A stretch of 64,000 nucleotides of DNA from Solimonas fluminis (GTDB taxonomy: Bacteria; Pseudomonadota; Gammaproteobacteria; Nevskiales; Nevskiaceae): assembly GCF_002930645.1 (NCBI RefSeq), contig NZ_PSNW01000006.1, forward strand, positions 124,001 through 188,000, read 5' to 3'. Below are positions 25,278 through 32,744 of the stretch, piece by piece (within the stretch, counting starts at the first letter, position 1; every line of letters starts with the position of its first letter). Made by a program: the position numbers and the translations under genes. The notes under the pieces were generated by a model that was given only the letters and a program-made list of their open reading frames with translations, searched no databases and had not been told where the DNA came from.

Positions 25278-25760
25278 ATGGCCTTGCCGCTGGAAGACCT
25301 GGAGCTGATCAAGCGCCTGAAGTACGCCTACTGCCGCTGCATCGACACGGCCAATCTCGCCGAGCTCAAGACGCTCTTCACCGAGGATGCCAGCGTCCGC
25401 TACGAGGGCGGCAGCTACCTGTTCGAGGCCCAGGGCCGCGACAAGATCCTGGAAGCCATCGGCTACGCCTTCCACGCCGATGCCATCGCCCTGCACCACG
25501 TCAACCATCCGGAGATCGACTTCCAGTCGCCCACCGAGGCCACCGGCACCTGGTACCTCAAGGACTGGTTCTGCGACCTGAAGAACAAGATCTATACCGA
25601 CGGCTCCTCGTTGTACCGCGACACCTACGTCAAGGTGGACGGCAAGTGGCTGATCAAGCGCGCCACCTACTCGCGCATCTTCGAGATCGTCACGCCCTTC
25701 ACCGAGCCGCCCAACATCACCGCCCACTACCTGGCCAAGCATGGCGTGAAGCATCCCTGA
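25278..25760 (+). CDS. NTF2/SnoaL-fold protein (possible isomerase or dehydratase)
   Basis: Cone-shaped alpha+beta protein of 160 aa of the SnoaL_4/ketosteroid-isomerase superfamily: helices LELIKRLKYAYCRCIDTAN and AELKTLFTEDASV, then strands ending GTWYLKDWFCDLK and DGKWLIKRATYSRIF. Tyr and Asp residues are in the places where ketosteroid isomerase has its catalytic pair (Y around 16, D around 23-38), but the match is only fold-level. The gene ends on the first base of the next start codon, so translation with the 3beta-HSD-like dehydrogenase is coupled. A dehydrogenase plus isomerase pair for a 3-hydroxysteroid would be consistent. A GAGGAG box precedes the ATG. Confidence 0.75.
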   Translation: MALPLEDLELIKRLKYAYCRCIDTANLAELKTLFTEDASVRYEGGSYLFEAQGRDKILEAIGYAFHADAIALHHVNHPEIDFQSPTEATGTWYLKDWFCDLKNKIYTDGSSLYRDTYVKVDGKWLIKRATYSRIFEIVTPFTEPPNITAHYLAKHGVKHP

Positions 25761-26758
25761 TGAAGGCCGCCGTCACCGGCGGAGGCGGGCGGCTGGGCTG
25801 CGCCCTGGTGCGCGTGCTGCTGGCCCAGGGCCACGCCGTGCGCGTGCTGGAGCCGCCGGGGCGCGGCATGCCGCGCTCCCTGCAGGGGCTGGACGTGGAG
25901 ATGGTCCATGGCTCGGTGCTGTCGGCCGGGGATGTGGCGCGCCTGCTGGAGGGCGTGGACTGCGTGTTCCACCTGGCCGCCAAGGTCAGCATCGAGCCCG
26001 ACCGCGACGGCAGCATGCAGCGGGTCAACGTCGAGGGCACGCGCATCGTGGCGGAGGCCTGCGCGGCGCGAGGTGTCCGCCTGGTGCACTGCTCCTCGCA
26101 TTCCGCGCTGGAGCACCGCCCCCTGGCGCTGCCGCTGGACGAAACGCGGCCGCTGAACATGAAGGGCCGTTCCGACTACTCGCGCACCAAGGCGCAGGGC
26201 GAGACCCTGGTCCAGCGCCTGGTGCAGGAGCGCGGGCTCGACGCCGTGGTCTGCATGCCCGGCAACATGATCGGCCCCGAGGACTACGAGCCCTCGATCT
26301 TCGGGCGCGCGCTGCTGGATCTCTACCACCGCCGCATCCCGGTGATGATGGAAGTGATCAGCGACTACGTCGACGCGCGCGACGTGGCCGCCGGCTTCGC
26401 GGCTGCCGCCACCCGCGGACGCCGCGGCGAGCGCTACCTGCTGACCGGCGAGGTGCTGGACATGCGCCAGTTCCTGGCCGTGTGGGAAGAGGTCAGCGGC
26501 GTGCCGATGCCGCGCACCGTGCTGCCGCTGTGGGTCGGCTGGGCTTCCTTGCCCCTGGCCCTGGCCGCCGCCCGCCTCAGCGGCCAGCCGCCCAAGTTCA
26601 ACGCGGGCGTGCTGCGCCAGGCCGTGCTGAACCGCGTGGTCAGCCACGACAAGGCCCGCCGGGAGCTGGGCTTCGATCCGCGCCCGCCGCGCGAATCGCT
26701 GCGCGATGCGCTGGAGTTCCTGCGCGCGGAAGGCTGGCTGGAAGCGAAGGCGGCCTAG
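25760..26758 (+). CDS. Extended SDR / NAD-dependent epimerase, 3beta-HSD-like
   Basis: Extended SDR of 332 aa: TGGGGRLG nucleotide-binding loop at the N-terminus, VFHLAAKVS, and the catalytic YSRTK (Tyr-x3-Lys) preceded by SSHSALEHRP. The pattern ISDYVDARDVAAGFAAAATRGRRGERYLLTGE is typical of 3beta-hydroxysteroid dehydrogenase/isomerase-like and dihydroflavonol-reductase-like proteins. It overlaps the NTF2-fold gene at ATGA. In a steroid setting it would oxidise a 3beta-alcohol with NAD, but sugar or plant-alcohol substrates cannot be excluded. Confidence 0.8.
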   Translation: MKAAVTGGGGRLGCALVRVLLAQGHAVRVLEPPGRGMPRSLQGLDVEMVHGSVLSAGDVARLLEGVDCVFHLAAKVSIEPDRDGSMQRVNVEGTRIVAEACAARGVRLVHCSSHSALEHRPLALPLDETRPLNMKGRSDYSRTKAQGETLVQRLVQERGLDAVVCMPGNMIGPEDYEPSIFGRALLDLYHRRIPVMMEVISDYVDARDVAAGFAAAATRGRRGERYLLTGEVLDMRQFLAVWEEVSGVPMPRTVLPLWVGWASLPLALAAARLSGQPPKFNAGVLRQAVLNRVVSHDKARRELGFDPRPPRESLRDALEFLRAEGWLEAKAA

Positions 26759-26774
26759 GAGCAGGCCTGCCGTT

Positions 26775-26845
26775 GTAGGAGCGGCCGTTGGCCGCGACGG
26801 GTCCGGTCATCGACCGAACCTGTCGCGGCCAACGGCCGCCCCTAC
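26775..26845. repeat. Long inverted repeat between convergent genes
   Basis: Arms of about 28 bp (from GTAGGAGCGGCCGTTGGCCG to its complement ending CGCCCCTAC), loop of about 15 nt. It sits between the convergent epimerase and glycosidase genes. The GTAGGAGC ends recur at 40667-40726, so it is a family of extragenic palindromes of the kind found in Pseudomonas and Xanthomonadales. Confidence 0.85.
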
Positions 26846-26862
26846 GATGTTTCCGCCGCCTC

Positions 26863-28380
26863 TCAGCGCTTCGCGATCCTCACCACCACCTCGGCCGCCC
26901 CCGCCAGGTTCTCCAGCCTCAGCAGCCCGGCATTGGCCGGCGACAGGCTGCGCGCACCGGTCACTTCCAGCGTATAGCCCGAGGGATAGTGCATGGCCAG
27001 GGGCACGTAGATCTCGGTGGGGCCGCGCGCCGCGCGGGGCGTGTAGCGGTACTCGAAGGCGGCGGTGTCCGGGTCGAAGGACAGGGACTGCGGGATGCCG
27101 GCGGTGGCCTGCGGATAGGTCCGCACCAGCACCTTCAGCTTGGCGGTCTTGGCCGTGGACAGGTCGGCGTCGTCGGTGAACAGGCTCTGGTCGCCGCTGC
27201 CCTGGGACTCGGTGGTCGGGTCGCGCCAGTTCTTGTACTGCCAGTATTGCCAGCCCACCAGGCGCTCGTCGGCGTCCGAGGTCACGTCCAGCAGCACCTG
27301 CATGTCCTCGGTGGCGCCGAACTCGGTCAGCAGCTCCACCGCATCCATGCGGTCCGCCTGGGCCCGGGCCTGGTCGAAGACCCGGGGGCCGAAGGCCTGG
27401 CAGGTATCGTCCAGGCCCACCGGCAGGGCGTCCAGGATGCCCAGCTGCAGGGCGTTGCCGAGGGTGTTGAGCGGACAGTAGTAGTGGAAAGAGAAGCCCA
27501 GCTGTTCCTCGCCCGGGATCGCGGTGAAGCCGGTGGGTGCGCCGGTGCTGGTCAGGGGCTGCGACTGGAACCAGACGATGTTGTGCGGGTCCTCGGCGCG
27601 GATCGCCCGGCGGGCGTGGTCGAAGAAGGGCTGCAGCGAGCCGCTGTCATGCCAGGGGCAGCCGGTCAGGGGAATCAGGCAGGTCGGGTAGTCCAGGCCG
27701 GCCCAGGGTTCGTTCATCAGGTCGTAGCCCATGGAGTAGGGCTGGTTCTTCCAGCGCCGCGCCACCGCCGCCCAGGCCTCGGCGAAGCCGTCGCGGATGT
27801 CCTCGCTGGCCCAGAAGCGGTCGAAGGCCTCCGACAGCTGCGGCATGAAGTAGTTGAAGGGGAATCCGAAGGACGGGGCGCCCAGCAGGGTGGTCAGCGG
27901 CCCCTTGGCCTCTTCCACCGCCCAGTCCGGCACGCCTTCGCCCTGGTAGGCCGGCCCCAGCAGGTCCTGGTGGAAATCGAACAGCATCCAGATCCTGCGC
28001 GAGGCCAGCAGCTGGATCGTGCGATCCCACTGCGCCAGGTAGTCCTGGTCCACCGTGCCCCGCTCCGGCGCCACGCCGACCCACAGCGTCCCGATGCGGG
28101 CGTTGTTGAAACCGTGCCGGGCCAGCCAGTCGGCATCCTGGGCCAGGAAACCCTCGGCCGTGGCCGGCGGGTAGAAGGGGGCCTCCTTCCAGACCATGTT
28201 GACGCCGTGCAGCAGCACCACGCGCCCCTCCGGGTCCACCAGCCAGCGACCCTCGCGACGCAGCTGCGGCGCCTCGCTGCCGCCGGGAGGCGGGCTGCCG
28301 GCCGAGGGGGTGGATGACTGGCAGCCGGCCAGGGCCAGGGCCAGGGCGGCAAGCGCCCCACGAATCAGGGTATTACGCAC
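26863..28380 (-). CDS. GH5-family endoglycoceramidase-like lipoprotein
   Basis: Glycoside hydrolase of 505 aa exported as a lipoprotein: lipobox ALAGC (C20) then a Ser/Pro-rich linker. The (beta/alpha)8 core starts at LLHGVNMVWK and contains DFHQDLLG (about 135-142), acid/base E224 in YDLMNEPWAG and nucleophile E353 in LLTEFGA. This is the endoglycosylceramidase branch of GH5, which cleaves the sugar-ceramide bond; related GH5 enzymes in fungi act on steryl glucosides. A C-terminal beta-domain follows (about 400-505). GTG start with GGAGGAG five bases before it; upstream ATG codons would bury the signal peptide. It converges with the epimerase gene and diverges from the Rieske oxygenase. Confidence 0.82.
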   Translation of the reverse strand: MRNTLIRGALAALALALAGCQSSTPSAGSPPPGGSEAPQLRREGRWLVDPEGRVVLLHGVNMVWKEAPFYPPATAEGFLAQDADWLARHGFNNARIGTLWVGVAPERGTVDQDYLAQWDRTIQLLASRRIWMLFDFHQDLLGPAYQGEGVPDWAVEEAKGPLTTLLGAPSFGFPFNYFMPQLSEAFDRFWASEDIRDGFAEAWAAVARRWKNQPYSMGYDLMNEPWAGLDYPTCLIPLTGCPWHDSGSLQPFFDHARRAIRAEDPHNIVWFQSQPLTSTGAPTGFTAIPGEEQLGFSFHYYCPLNTLGNALQLGILDALPVGLDDTCQAFGPRVFDQARAQADRMDAVELLTEFGATEDMQVLLDVTSDADERLVGWQYWQYKNWRDPTTESQGSGDQSLFTDDADLSTAKTAKLKVLVRTYPQATAGIPQSLSFDPDTAAFEYRYTPRAARGPTEIYVPLAMHYPSGYTLEVTGARSLSPANAGLLRLENLAGAAEVVVRIAKR

Positions 28381-28543
28381 GGCTTCTCCTCCGGACCGGC
28401 GGCGGTGCCCGGATGGCCCGCCGCTCGTGTGGTGTGCGTCTATGAAACGATGCAAGGCTGCACGGGGGATTCACTCAAATGGATGATGCGGCACCCCGGT
28501 ACCACGGAGACACTGCGCCCATTAGCCCCTAGGAGCAAACCCC

Positions 28544-29641
28544 ATGGCTGCCGTTATCAAGACGCCGATGCACAAGATCGAGGCCGAGGCCCCGCCCGAC
28601 CGCTATGCGCGCGGCTGGCACTGCCTGGGCCTGGCAGAACAGTACAAGGACGGCAAGCCGCACGGCATCAACATCTTCGGCACCCGCCTGGTGATCTTCA
28701 AGGGCGAGAGCGGCAAGCTCAGCGTGATCGACGCCTGGTGCCCGCACATGGGCGCGGACCTCGCCATCGGCTGCGTCAAGGGCGAGTCCGTGGTCTGCAA
28801 GTTCCACGGCTGGGCCTGGGGCGGCGACGGCGTGTGCACCGAGATTCCCTATGCCAAGCGCATCCCGCCCAAGGCCCGCGTGAAGTCCTGGCCGACCTGC
28901 GAAGAGAACAAGATGCTCTTCGTCTGGAACGACCCGGAAGGCAACGGCCCGACGCCGGACGTGGCGATCCCGCGCATCGACCCGGTGTTCTCCGAGGAGT
29001 GGTCCGACTGGTCCATCGTGCAGTGGACCATCAAGGTCAACTGCCGCGAGCTGGTCGACAACATCGCCGACATGGCCCATTTCGTGTCCGTGCACGGCTC
29101 CGACAACGTCGTCTACTTCGCCAACCTGTTCGAGAACCACAAGGCCACGCAGGTCATGGTGGGCCTCAACCGCAAGCTCGGCGGCGCCGACGAGTACCTG
29201 ACGACCATCGCCAGCTACTACGGCCCGGCCTACCAGATCACCCACATGTTCGGCTCCATGGGCGGCTACCCGGTGGAGTCGATCCTGCTGAACTCGCACA
29301 CCCCGATCGACCAGCACAGCTTCGAGCTGCGCTTCGGCGTGCTGGTGAAGAAGTTCCCGGGCATGACCCAGGAGGCCTGCGACGCCATGGTCAAGCAGTA
29401 CGTCGACCTGACCAACAAGGCCTTCGGCGAGGACGTCGAGATCTGGCACAACAAGATCCGCATCGACAACCCGCTGCTTTGCGACGGCGACGGTCCGGTC
29501 TACCAGAACCGCCAGTGGTACGATCAGTTCTACATGGACGCCGCCACCGTGCCGGCCGAGCTGCGCAACAAGCGCCTGATCGAGATCGACAAGGGCCTGG
29601 AGAAGAAGCCGGAGCTGAAGCACGCGTTCGATAACGTGTAA
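28544..29641 (+). CDS. Rieske oxygenase, 3-ketosteroid 9alpha-hydroxylase (KshA)-like
   Basis: Terminal oxygenase of 365 aa. Rieske ligands are C66-x-H68 and C85-x2-H88; the iron site is D176-x2-H179-x4-H184 in NIADMAHFVSVH, with GEDVEIW carrying the late Asp region. This closely matches KshA, which 9alpha-hydroxylates androstenedione-type steroids and, with ketosteroid dehydrogenase, opens ring B. It is a better KshA candidate than the related oxygenase at 2786. No KshB reductase or ketosteroid dehydrogenase is in the window. It is monocistronic, with its own terminator after the stop; AGGAG precedes the ATG. Confidence 0.85.
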   Translation: MAAVIKTPMHKIEAEAPPDRYARGWHCLGLAEQYKDGKPHGINIFGTRLVIFKGESGKLSVIDAWCPHMGADLAIGCVKGESVVCKFHGWAWGGDGVCTEIPYAKRIPPKARVKSWPTCEENKMLFVWNDPEGNGPTPDVAIPRIDPVFSEEWSDWSIVQWTIKVNCRELVDNIADMAHFVSVHGSDNVVYFANLFENHKATQVMVGLNRKLGGADEYLTTIASYYGPAYQITHMFGSMGGYPVESILLNSHTPIDQHSFELRFGVLVKKFPGMTQEACDAMVKQYVDLTNKAFGEDVEIWHNKIRIDNPLLCDGDGPVYQNRQWYDQFYMDAATVPAELRNKRLIEIDKGLEKKPELKHAFDNV

Positions 29642-29660
29642 GCTTGGTTGCTTCAACCAA

Positions 29661-29688
29661 AAAAAGCCCCGCGAATGCGGGGCTTTTT
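29661..29688 (+). terminator. Rho-independent terminator after the KshA-like gene
   Basis: Eight-bp stem AGCCCCGC / GCGGGGCT with GAAT loop, flanked by A-run and ending TTTTT, 20 bp after the stop codon. It works on both strands in principle. Confidence 0.93.
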
Positions 29689-29717
29689 GGTTTCCTGGAA
29701 GATTCAGTCCGTTCGTG

Positions 29718-29794
29718 CTGAGCCTGTCGAAGCAGGGGCGGACCGTTGGCCACGGCCGACGGCCGTTCACCCTTCGATCCTTCGACAGGCTCAG
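29718..29794. repeat. Inverted repeat CTGAGCCTGTCGAAG, dispersed family
   Basis: Two perfect 15-bp arms (29718-29732 and 29780-29794) separated by 47 nt, with further pairing of GTTCG and CGAAC outside. A further copy of the arm sequence lies at 34355-34383. It is the type of extragenic repeat widespread in Gammaproteobacteria. Confidence 0.85.
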
Positions 29795-29827
29795 GACTTC
29801 AGGGCGAACGGCTTCCAGCAGTGTGTT

Positions 29828-31021
29828 TCATCCGAGACTGAAGACACTCCTCAGCAACAGCCTCACCAGCATCGTCTGCCGCGTGACCCCCGTCTTGCAG
29901 AAGATCGAGCGCAGGTGGGTGCGCGCCGTGTTGCGGCGGATGTTCATCATCTCCGCCGCCTCGTCCAGCGTGTAGCCCTCGGTCAGCAGCAGGGCCATGC
30001 GCGATTCCACGCGCGTCAGGCCCAGCAGGCGCCGCACCAGGTCCAGCGAGGGCGGGGCGGTGTTGCAGTCCGGATCGCGCAGGAAGATCACCGCCGCCGG
30101 GCGCTTGCGCGTATCGCACCAGTCTCCGGCCGGCACCGCCTTGACCACCACCGACAGCCGCGCGCGGCCCGAGGGCCGCGAGATCGGCATGGCCTCCACC
30201 ATTCCGCCGCCGGCGTTGCCGCTGCCATGGCCCAGCGCACGCTGGACCAGGCGCTGCAGTTCGCGCTTGTCATCCGGGTTGTCGGCCTGCAGCCCGTTGG
30301 GCCCGCGCCAGATGCCGTCGCGCTCCGCCAGGATGCGCCGCGCCTCGTCGTTGATCTCCAGGATCTCGCCGCCTTGCGCCAGCGAGATCACCCCCAGCAG
30401 CATGCGGTTGACCGTGCCGGCCAGCATCTGCCGTTCGCACTCCAGGGAGTCGATGCGCGACTGGATCTGGATGGAGCGCTTCAGGTGCGGCAGCACGAAG
30501 CGGAACAGCGCCTTGTCGGTCTCGCCGAAAGGCATCGAGTCATGGCGGCGCGTGGCGCGCAGGCGGCATTCCACCCCGTCGGCGGTGTAGACGTCCGCGC
30601 CCAGCACGTAGCGCACATCCTGCGGGCGCAGGTATTCCTGGTACATGGGGCCGTCCAGCCACTGCTGGCCGATCAGTTCCTCCGGCGTCATGACCTCGCC
30701 TTCCTTGAGGCTGACGAAGGGGTCCACGGCGAAGTACTGCTTCTCGTAGGACAGCCGGGCGTCGTGGTTCTCGCCCACGTTGATCATCACGCCGGCATTC
30801 TCGGCGGTGGGCGGGCGCAGGATCAGCGACACGTGAGCCGCCTGCAGGCGCTGCTGCAGCAGGCGCAGCGCGTGGTGCCAGGGCGGCTGTTCCAGTGCAC
30901 CTTCGTAGAGGGCTCCCAGCAGGTCGCCCACCTGGCGCGGCTCGGCGTCCATGGGGGTGCGGGGCGGGGCGCGGCGCGGCAGGCCTGCGGCGGCGCGGAC
31001 ACGGGGTTCGGTGGCTAGCAT
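29828..31021 (-). CDS. LuxR-family transcriptional regulator, TeiR-like architecture
   Basis: Regulator of 397 aa. The N-terminal two thirds hold a sensor region, including a PAS-like part around LGVISLAQGGEILEINDEARRIL. The C-terminal LuxR helix-turn-helix is LTRVESRMALLLTEGYTLDEAAEMMNIRRNTARTHL. Length and layout resemble TeiR, the LuxR-type activator of testosterone degradation in Comamonas; this is similarity of architecture, not a sequence search. It diverges from a DUF1329 gene, with a palindrome at 31072-31089 between them. Strong AGGAGGAGG before the ATG at 31021. Confidence 0.8.
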   Translation of the reverse strand: MLATEPRVRAAAGLPRRAPPRTPMDAEPRQVGDLLGALYEGALEQPPWHHALRLLQQRLQAAHVSLILRPPTAENAGVMINVGENHDARLSYEKQYFAVDPFVSLKEGEVMTPEELIGQQWLDGPMYQEYLRPQDVRYVLGADVYTADGVECRLRATRRHDSMPFGETDKALFRFVLPHLKRSIQIQSRIDSLECERQMLAGTVNRMLLGVISLAQGGEILEINDEARRILAERDGIWRGPNGLQADNPDDKRELQRLVQRALGHGSGNAGGGMVEAMPISRPSGRARLSVVVKAVPAGDWCDTRKRPAAVIFLRDPDCNTAPPSLDLVRRLLGLTRVESRMALLLTEGYTLDEAAEMMNIRRNTARTHLRSIFCKTGVTRQTMLVRLLLRSVFSLG

Positions 31022-31071
31022 GCTTCCTCCTCCTGCGGCGGCGGGACATGGCCGCCGCTTGTGTCAAAAAA

Positions 31072-31089
31072 ACATTGCAACTGCAATGT
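31072..31089. promoter_or_regulatory. Perfect operator-like palindrome ACATTGCA-AC-TGCAATGT
   Basis: Perfect 8-bp inverted repeat with a 2-nt spacer in the divergent region between the LuxR-type gene and a DUF1329 gene, 51 bp from the LuxR start. It shares the ACATTG-N6-[AC]AATGT layout with the site at 2700-2717. A binding site for the LuxR regulator or another dimeric regulator is the simplest reading. Confidence 0.6.
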
Positions 31090-31249
31090 AACATGCCGCA
31101 AGCGAATTGCGAAGTGCCCGCCAAGCGGGCAGAAAATGTACTGTTTTTGGGTGAGGCGGCCGCTTTGGCCGCTCGCCGACACTGCAATCCACTCGCAAGA
31201 CCCGAAGAGGGCGCGGGGGCAGGGCAACCATCAGTCGGAGGAGACAGTG

Positions 31250-32626
31250 ATGCGTTCCAGGATTTGCACGGCATTCTTCAGCGCGACGGTCGTTCTGGCC
31301 CTCGCTCCTGCCACGGCCAGCGCCAAGCTCACGCCCGCGGAAGCGGCGAAGCTCGACGGTCCTGAGCTGAACTGCATGGGCGGCACGCGCGCCGGCAACA
31401 GCGACGGCAGCATTCCCAAGTGGGGCGGCCAGTGGGTCGGCAAGTGGCCCGGCATGAAGAACCCCCACGGCTACGAGCCCGGTCCCTACGCAGCGGAGAA
31501 GCCGCTGTTCACGATCACCGCGCAGAACCACGGCAAGTACGCCGCCAAGCTGACCGCGGGGCAGAAGGAACTGTTCAAGAAGTATCCCGAGAACTACAGC
31601 ATGATCGTCTACCCGACGCATCGTGACTTCGGCAATCCGCAGTGGGCCTGCGACGTCACCAAGAAGAACGCCCTGGAGTCGGAGATGACCGACGGCGGCA
31701 AGGGCGTGACCGGCACCGGCGGCGGGCCGGCCTTCCCGATTCCCAAGAGCGGCCTCGAGGCGATCTGGTCGGTGAAGACGGCCTTCCGCGCCTGGACCGA
31801 GAAGGGCGTGCTCGACATCGCCAACGTCTACGGCAACGGCACCATCGGCTGGGGCCGCAACAAGTTCTTCACCATGAACGTGATGAACGACCCCAAGACG
31901 CGCCGGCCGCTGACCGAGCGCATCAACAGCTACTTCTACACCGGCTACCTGCTGCCCGAGCGCGACAAGGGCCTGGTCGCGGTGGGCTTCCAGCCCAACA
32001 ACTACAGCAAGGACGCCACGCAAGCCTGGCAGTACCTGCCCGGCACGCGCCGCGTGCGCCAGGCCCCGGAAGTCGGCTACGACTACCCGGTGCCGCCGGC
32101 CGGCCTGCACACCACCGACGAGGACTACGGCTTCAACGGCTCGCCGGAGCGCTACAACTGGAAGCTGCTGGGCAAGCAGGAGATCTACCTGCCGTTCCAC
32201 AACTTCCGGATCAACGACCCGGCGATCAAGTACAAGGAACTGATCACCCCCAACACCATCAATCCCAAGTACGTCCGCTACGAACTGCGCCGCGTCTGGG
32301 TGATCGAGGCCAACCTGATCGAGGGCCTGCGCCACCAGTACAAGACGCGCCGCATCTATGTCGACGAGGACAGCTGGCAGGTGCTCTGGGCCGACCACTA
32401 CGACGGCCGCGACCAACTCTGGCGCATCGCCGTGATCCTGTACTTCTACTCGCAGGAATCCTCGGCCCACCACCGCGGCGTGCAGCTGTTCCACGACCTG
32501 ACGGCCGGCGTCTACGAGGCCACCAACCTGCTCAACGAGCGCAAGCCCGAGGACTGGTGGCGCGTCAATACCCCCATGACCCCGGGCATGTTCACCCCCG
32601 AGGCCGCCGCCAGAGCGGGGCACTGA
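31250..32626 (+). CDS. DUF1329-family exported protein, second copy
   Basis: Exported protein of 458 aa, signal peptide ending TASAK, with the same block order as the protein at 23200: NSDGSIPKWGGQW, PYAAEKPLFTITAQNHGKYAAKLTAGQ, YLPGTRRVRQAPEVGYD, FNGSPERYNWKLLGKQEIY, YKTRRIYVDEDSWQVLW. The two are clear paralogues but not close duplicates. No DUF1302 partner is adjacent; this copy stands alone between the LuxR gene and a terminator, and is probably under that regulator. A GGAGGAG box lies 6 bases before the ATG. Binding or transfer of a hydrophobic substrate is the assumed role. Confidence 0.87.
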   Translation: MRSRICTAFFSATVVLALAPATASAKLTPAEAAKLDGPELNCMGGTRAGNSDGSIPKWGGQWVGKWPGMKNPHGYEPGPYAAEKPLFTITAQNHGKYAAKLTAGQKELFKKYPENYSMIVYPTHRDFGNPQWACDVTKKNALESEMTDGGKGVTGTGGGPAFPIPKSGLEAIWSVKTAFRAWTEKGVLDIANVYGNGTIGWGRNKFFTMNVMNDPKTRRPLTERINSYFYTGYLLPERDKGLVAVGFQPNNYSKDATQAWQYLPGTRRVRQAPEVGYDYPVPPAGLHTTDEDYGFNGSPERYNWKLLGKQEIYLPFHNFRINDPAIKYKELITPNTINPKYVRYELRRVWVIEANLIEGLRHQYKTRRIYVDEDSWQVLWADHYDGRDQLWRIAVILYFYSQESSAHHRGVQLFHDLTAGVYEATNLLNERKPEDWWRVNTPMTPGMFTPEAAARAGH

Positions 32627-32651
32627 GCGGCATCTAGCCCATCCGGACGAC

Positions 32652-32686
32652 CACAATGACCGCCAAAGCGGTCATTGTGCGTTTTT
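32652..32686 (+). terminator. Rho-independent terminator after the second DUF1329 gene
   Basis: Twelve-bp stem CACAATGACCGC / GCGGTCATTGTG with a CAAA loop followed by CGTTTTTC, 25 bp after the stop codon. Confidence 0.93.
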
Positions 32687-32744
32687 CGGGGGCCTTTTCC
32701 CCCTTGGCATCCCGCACCCCTATTCCTCGAATCGAGACACCGCC

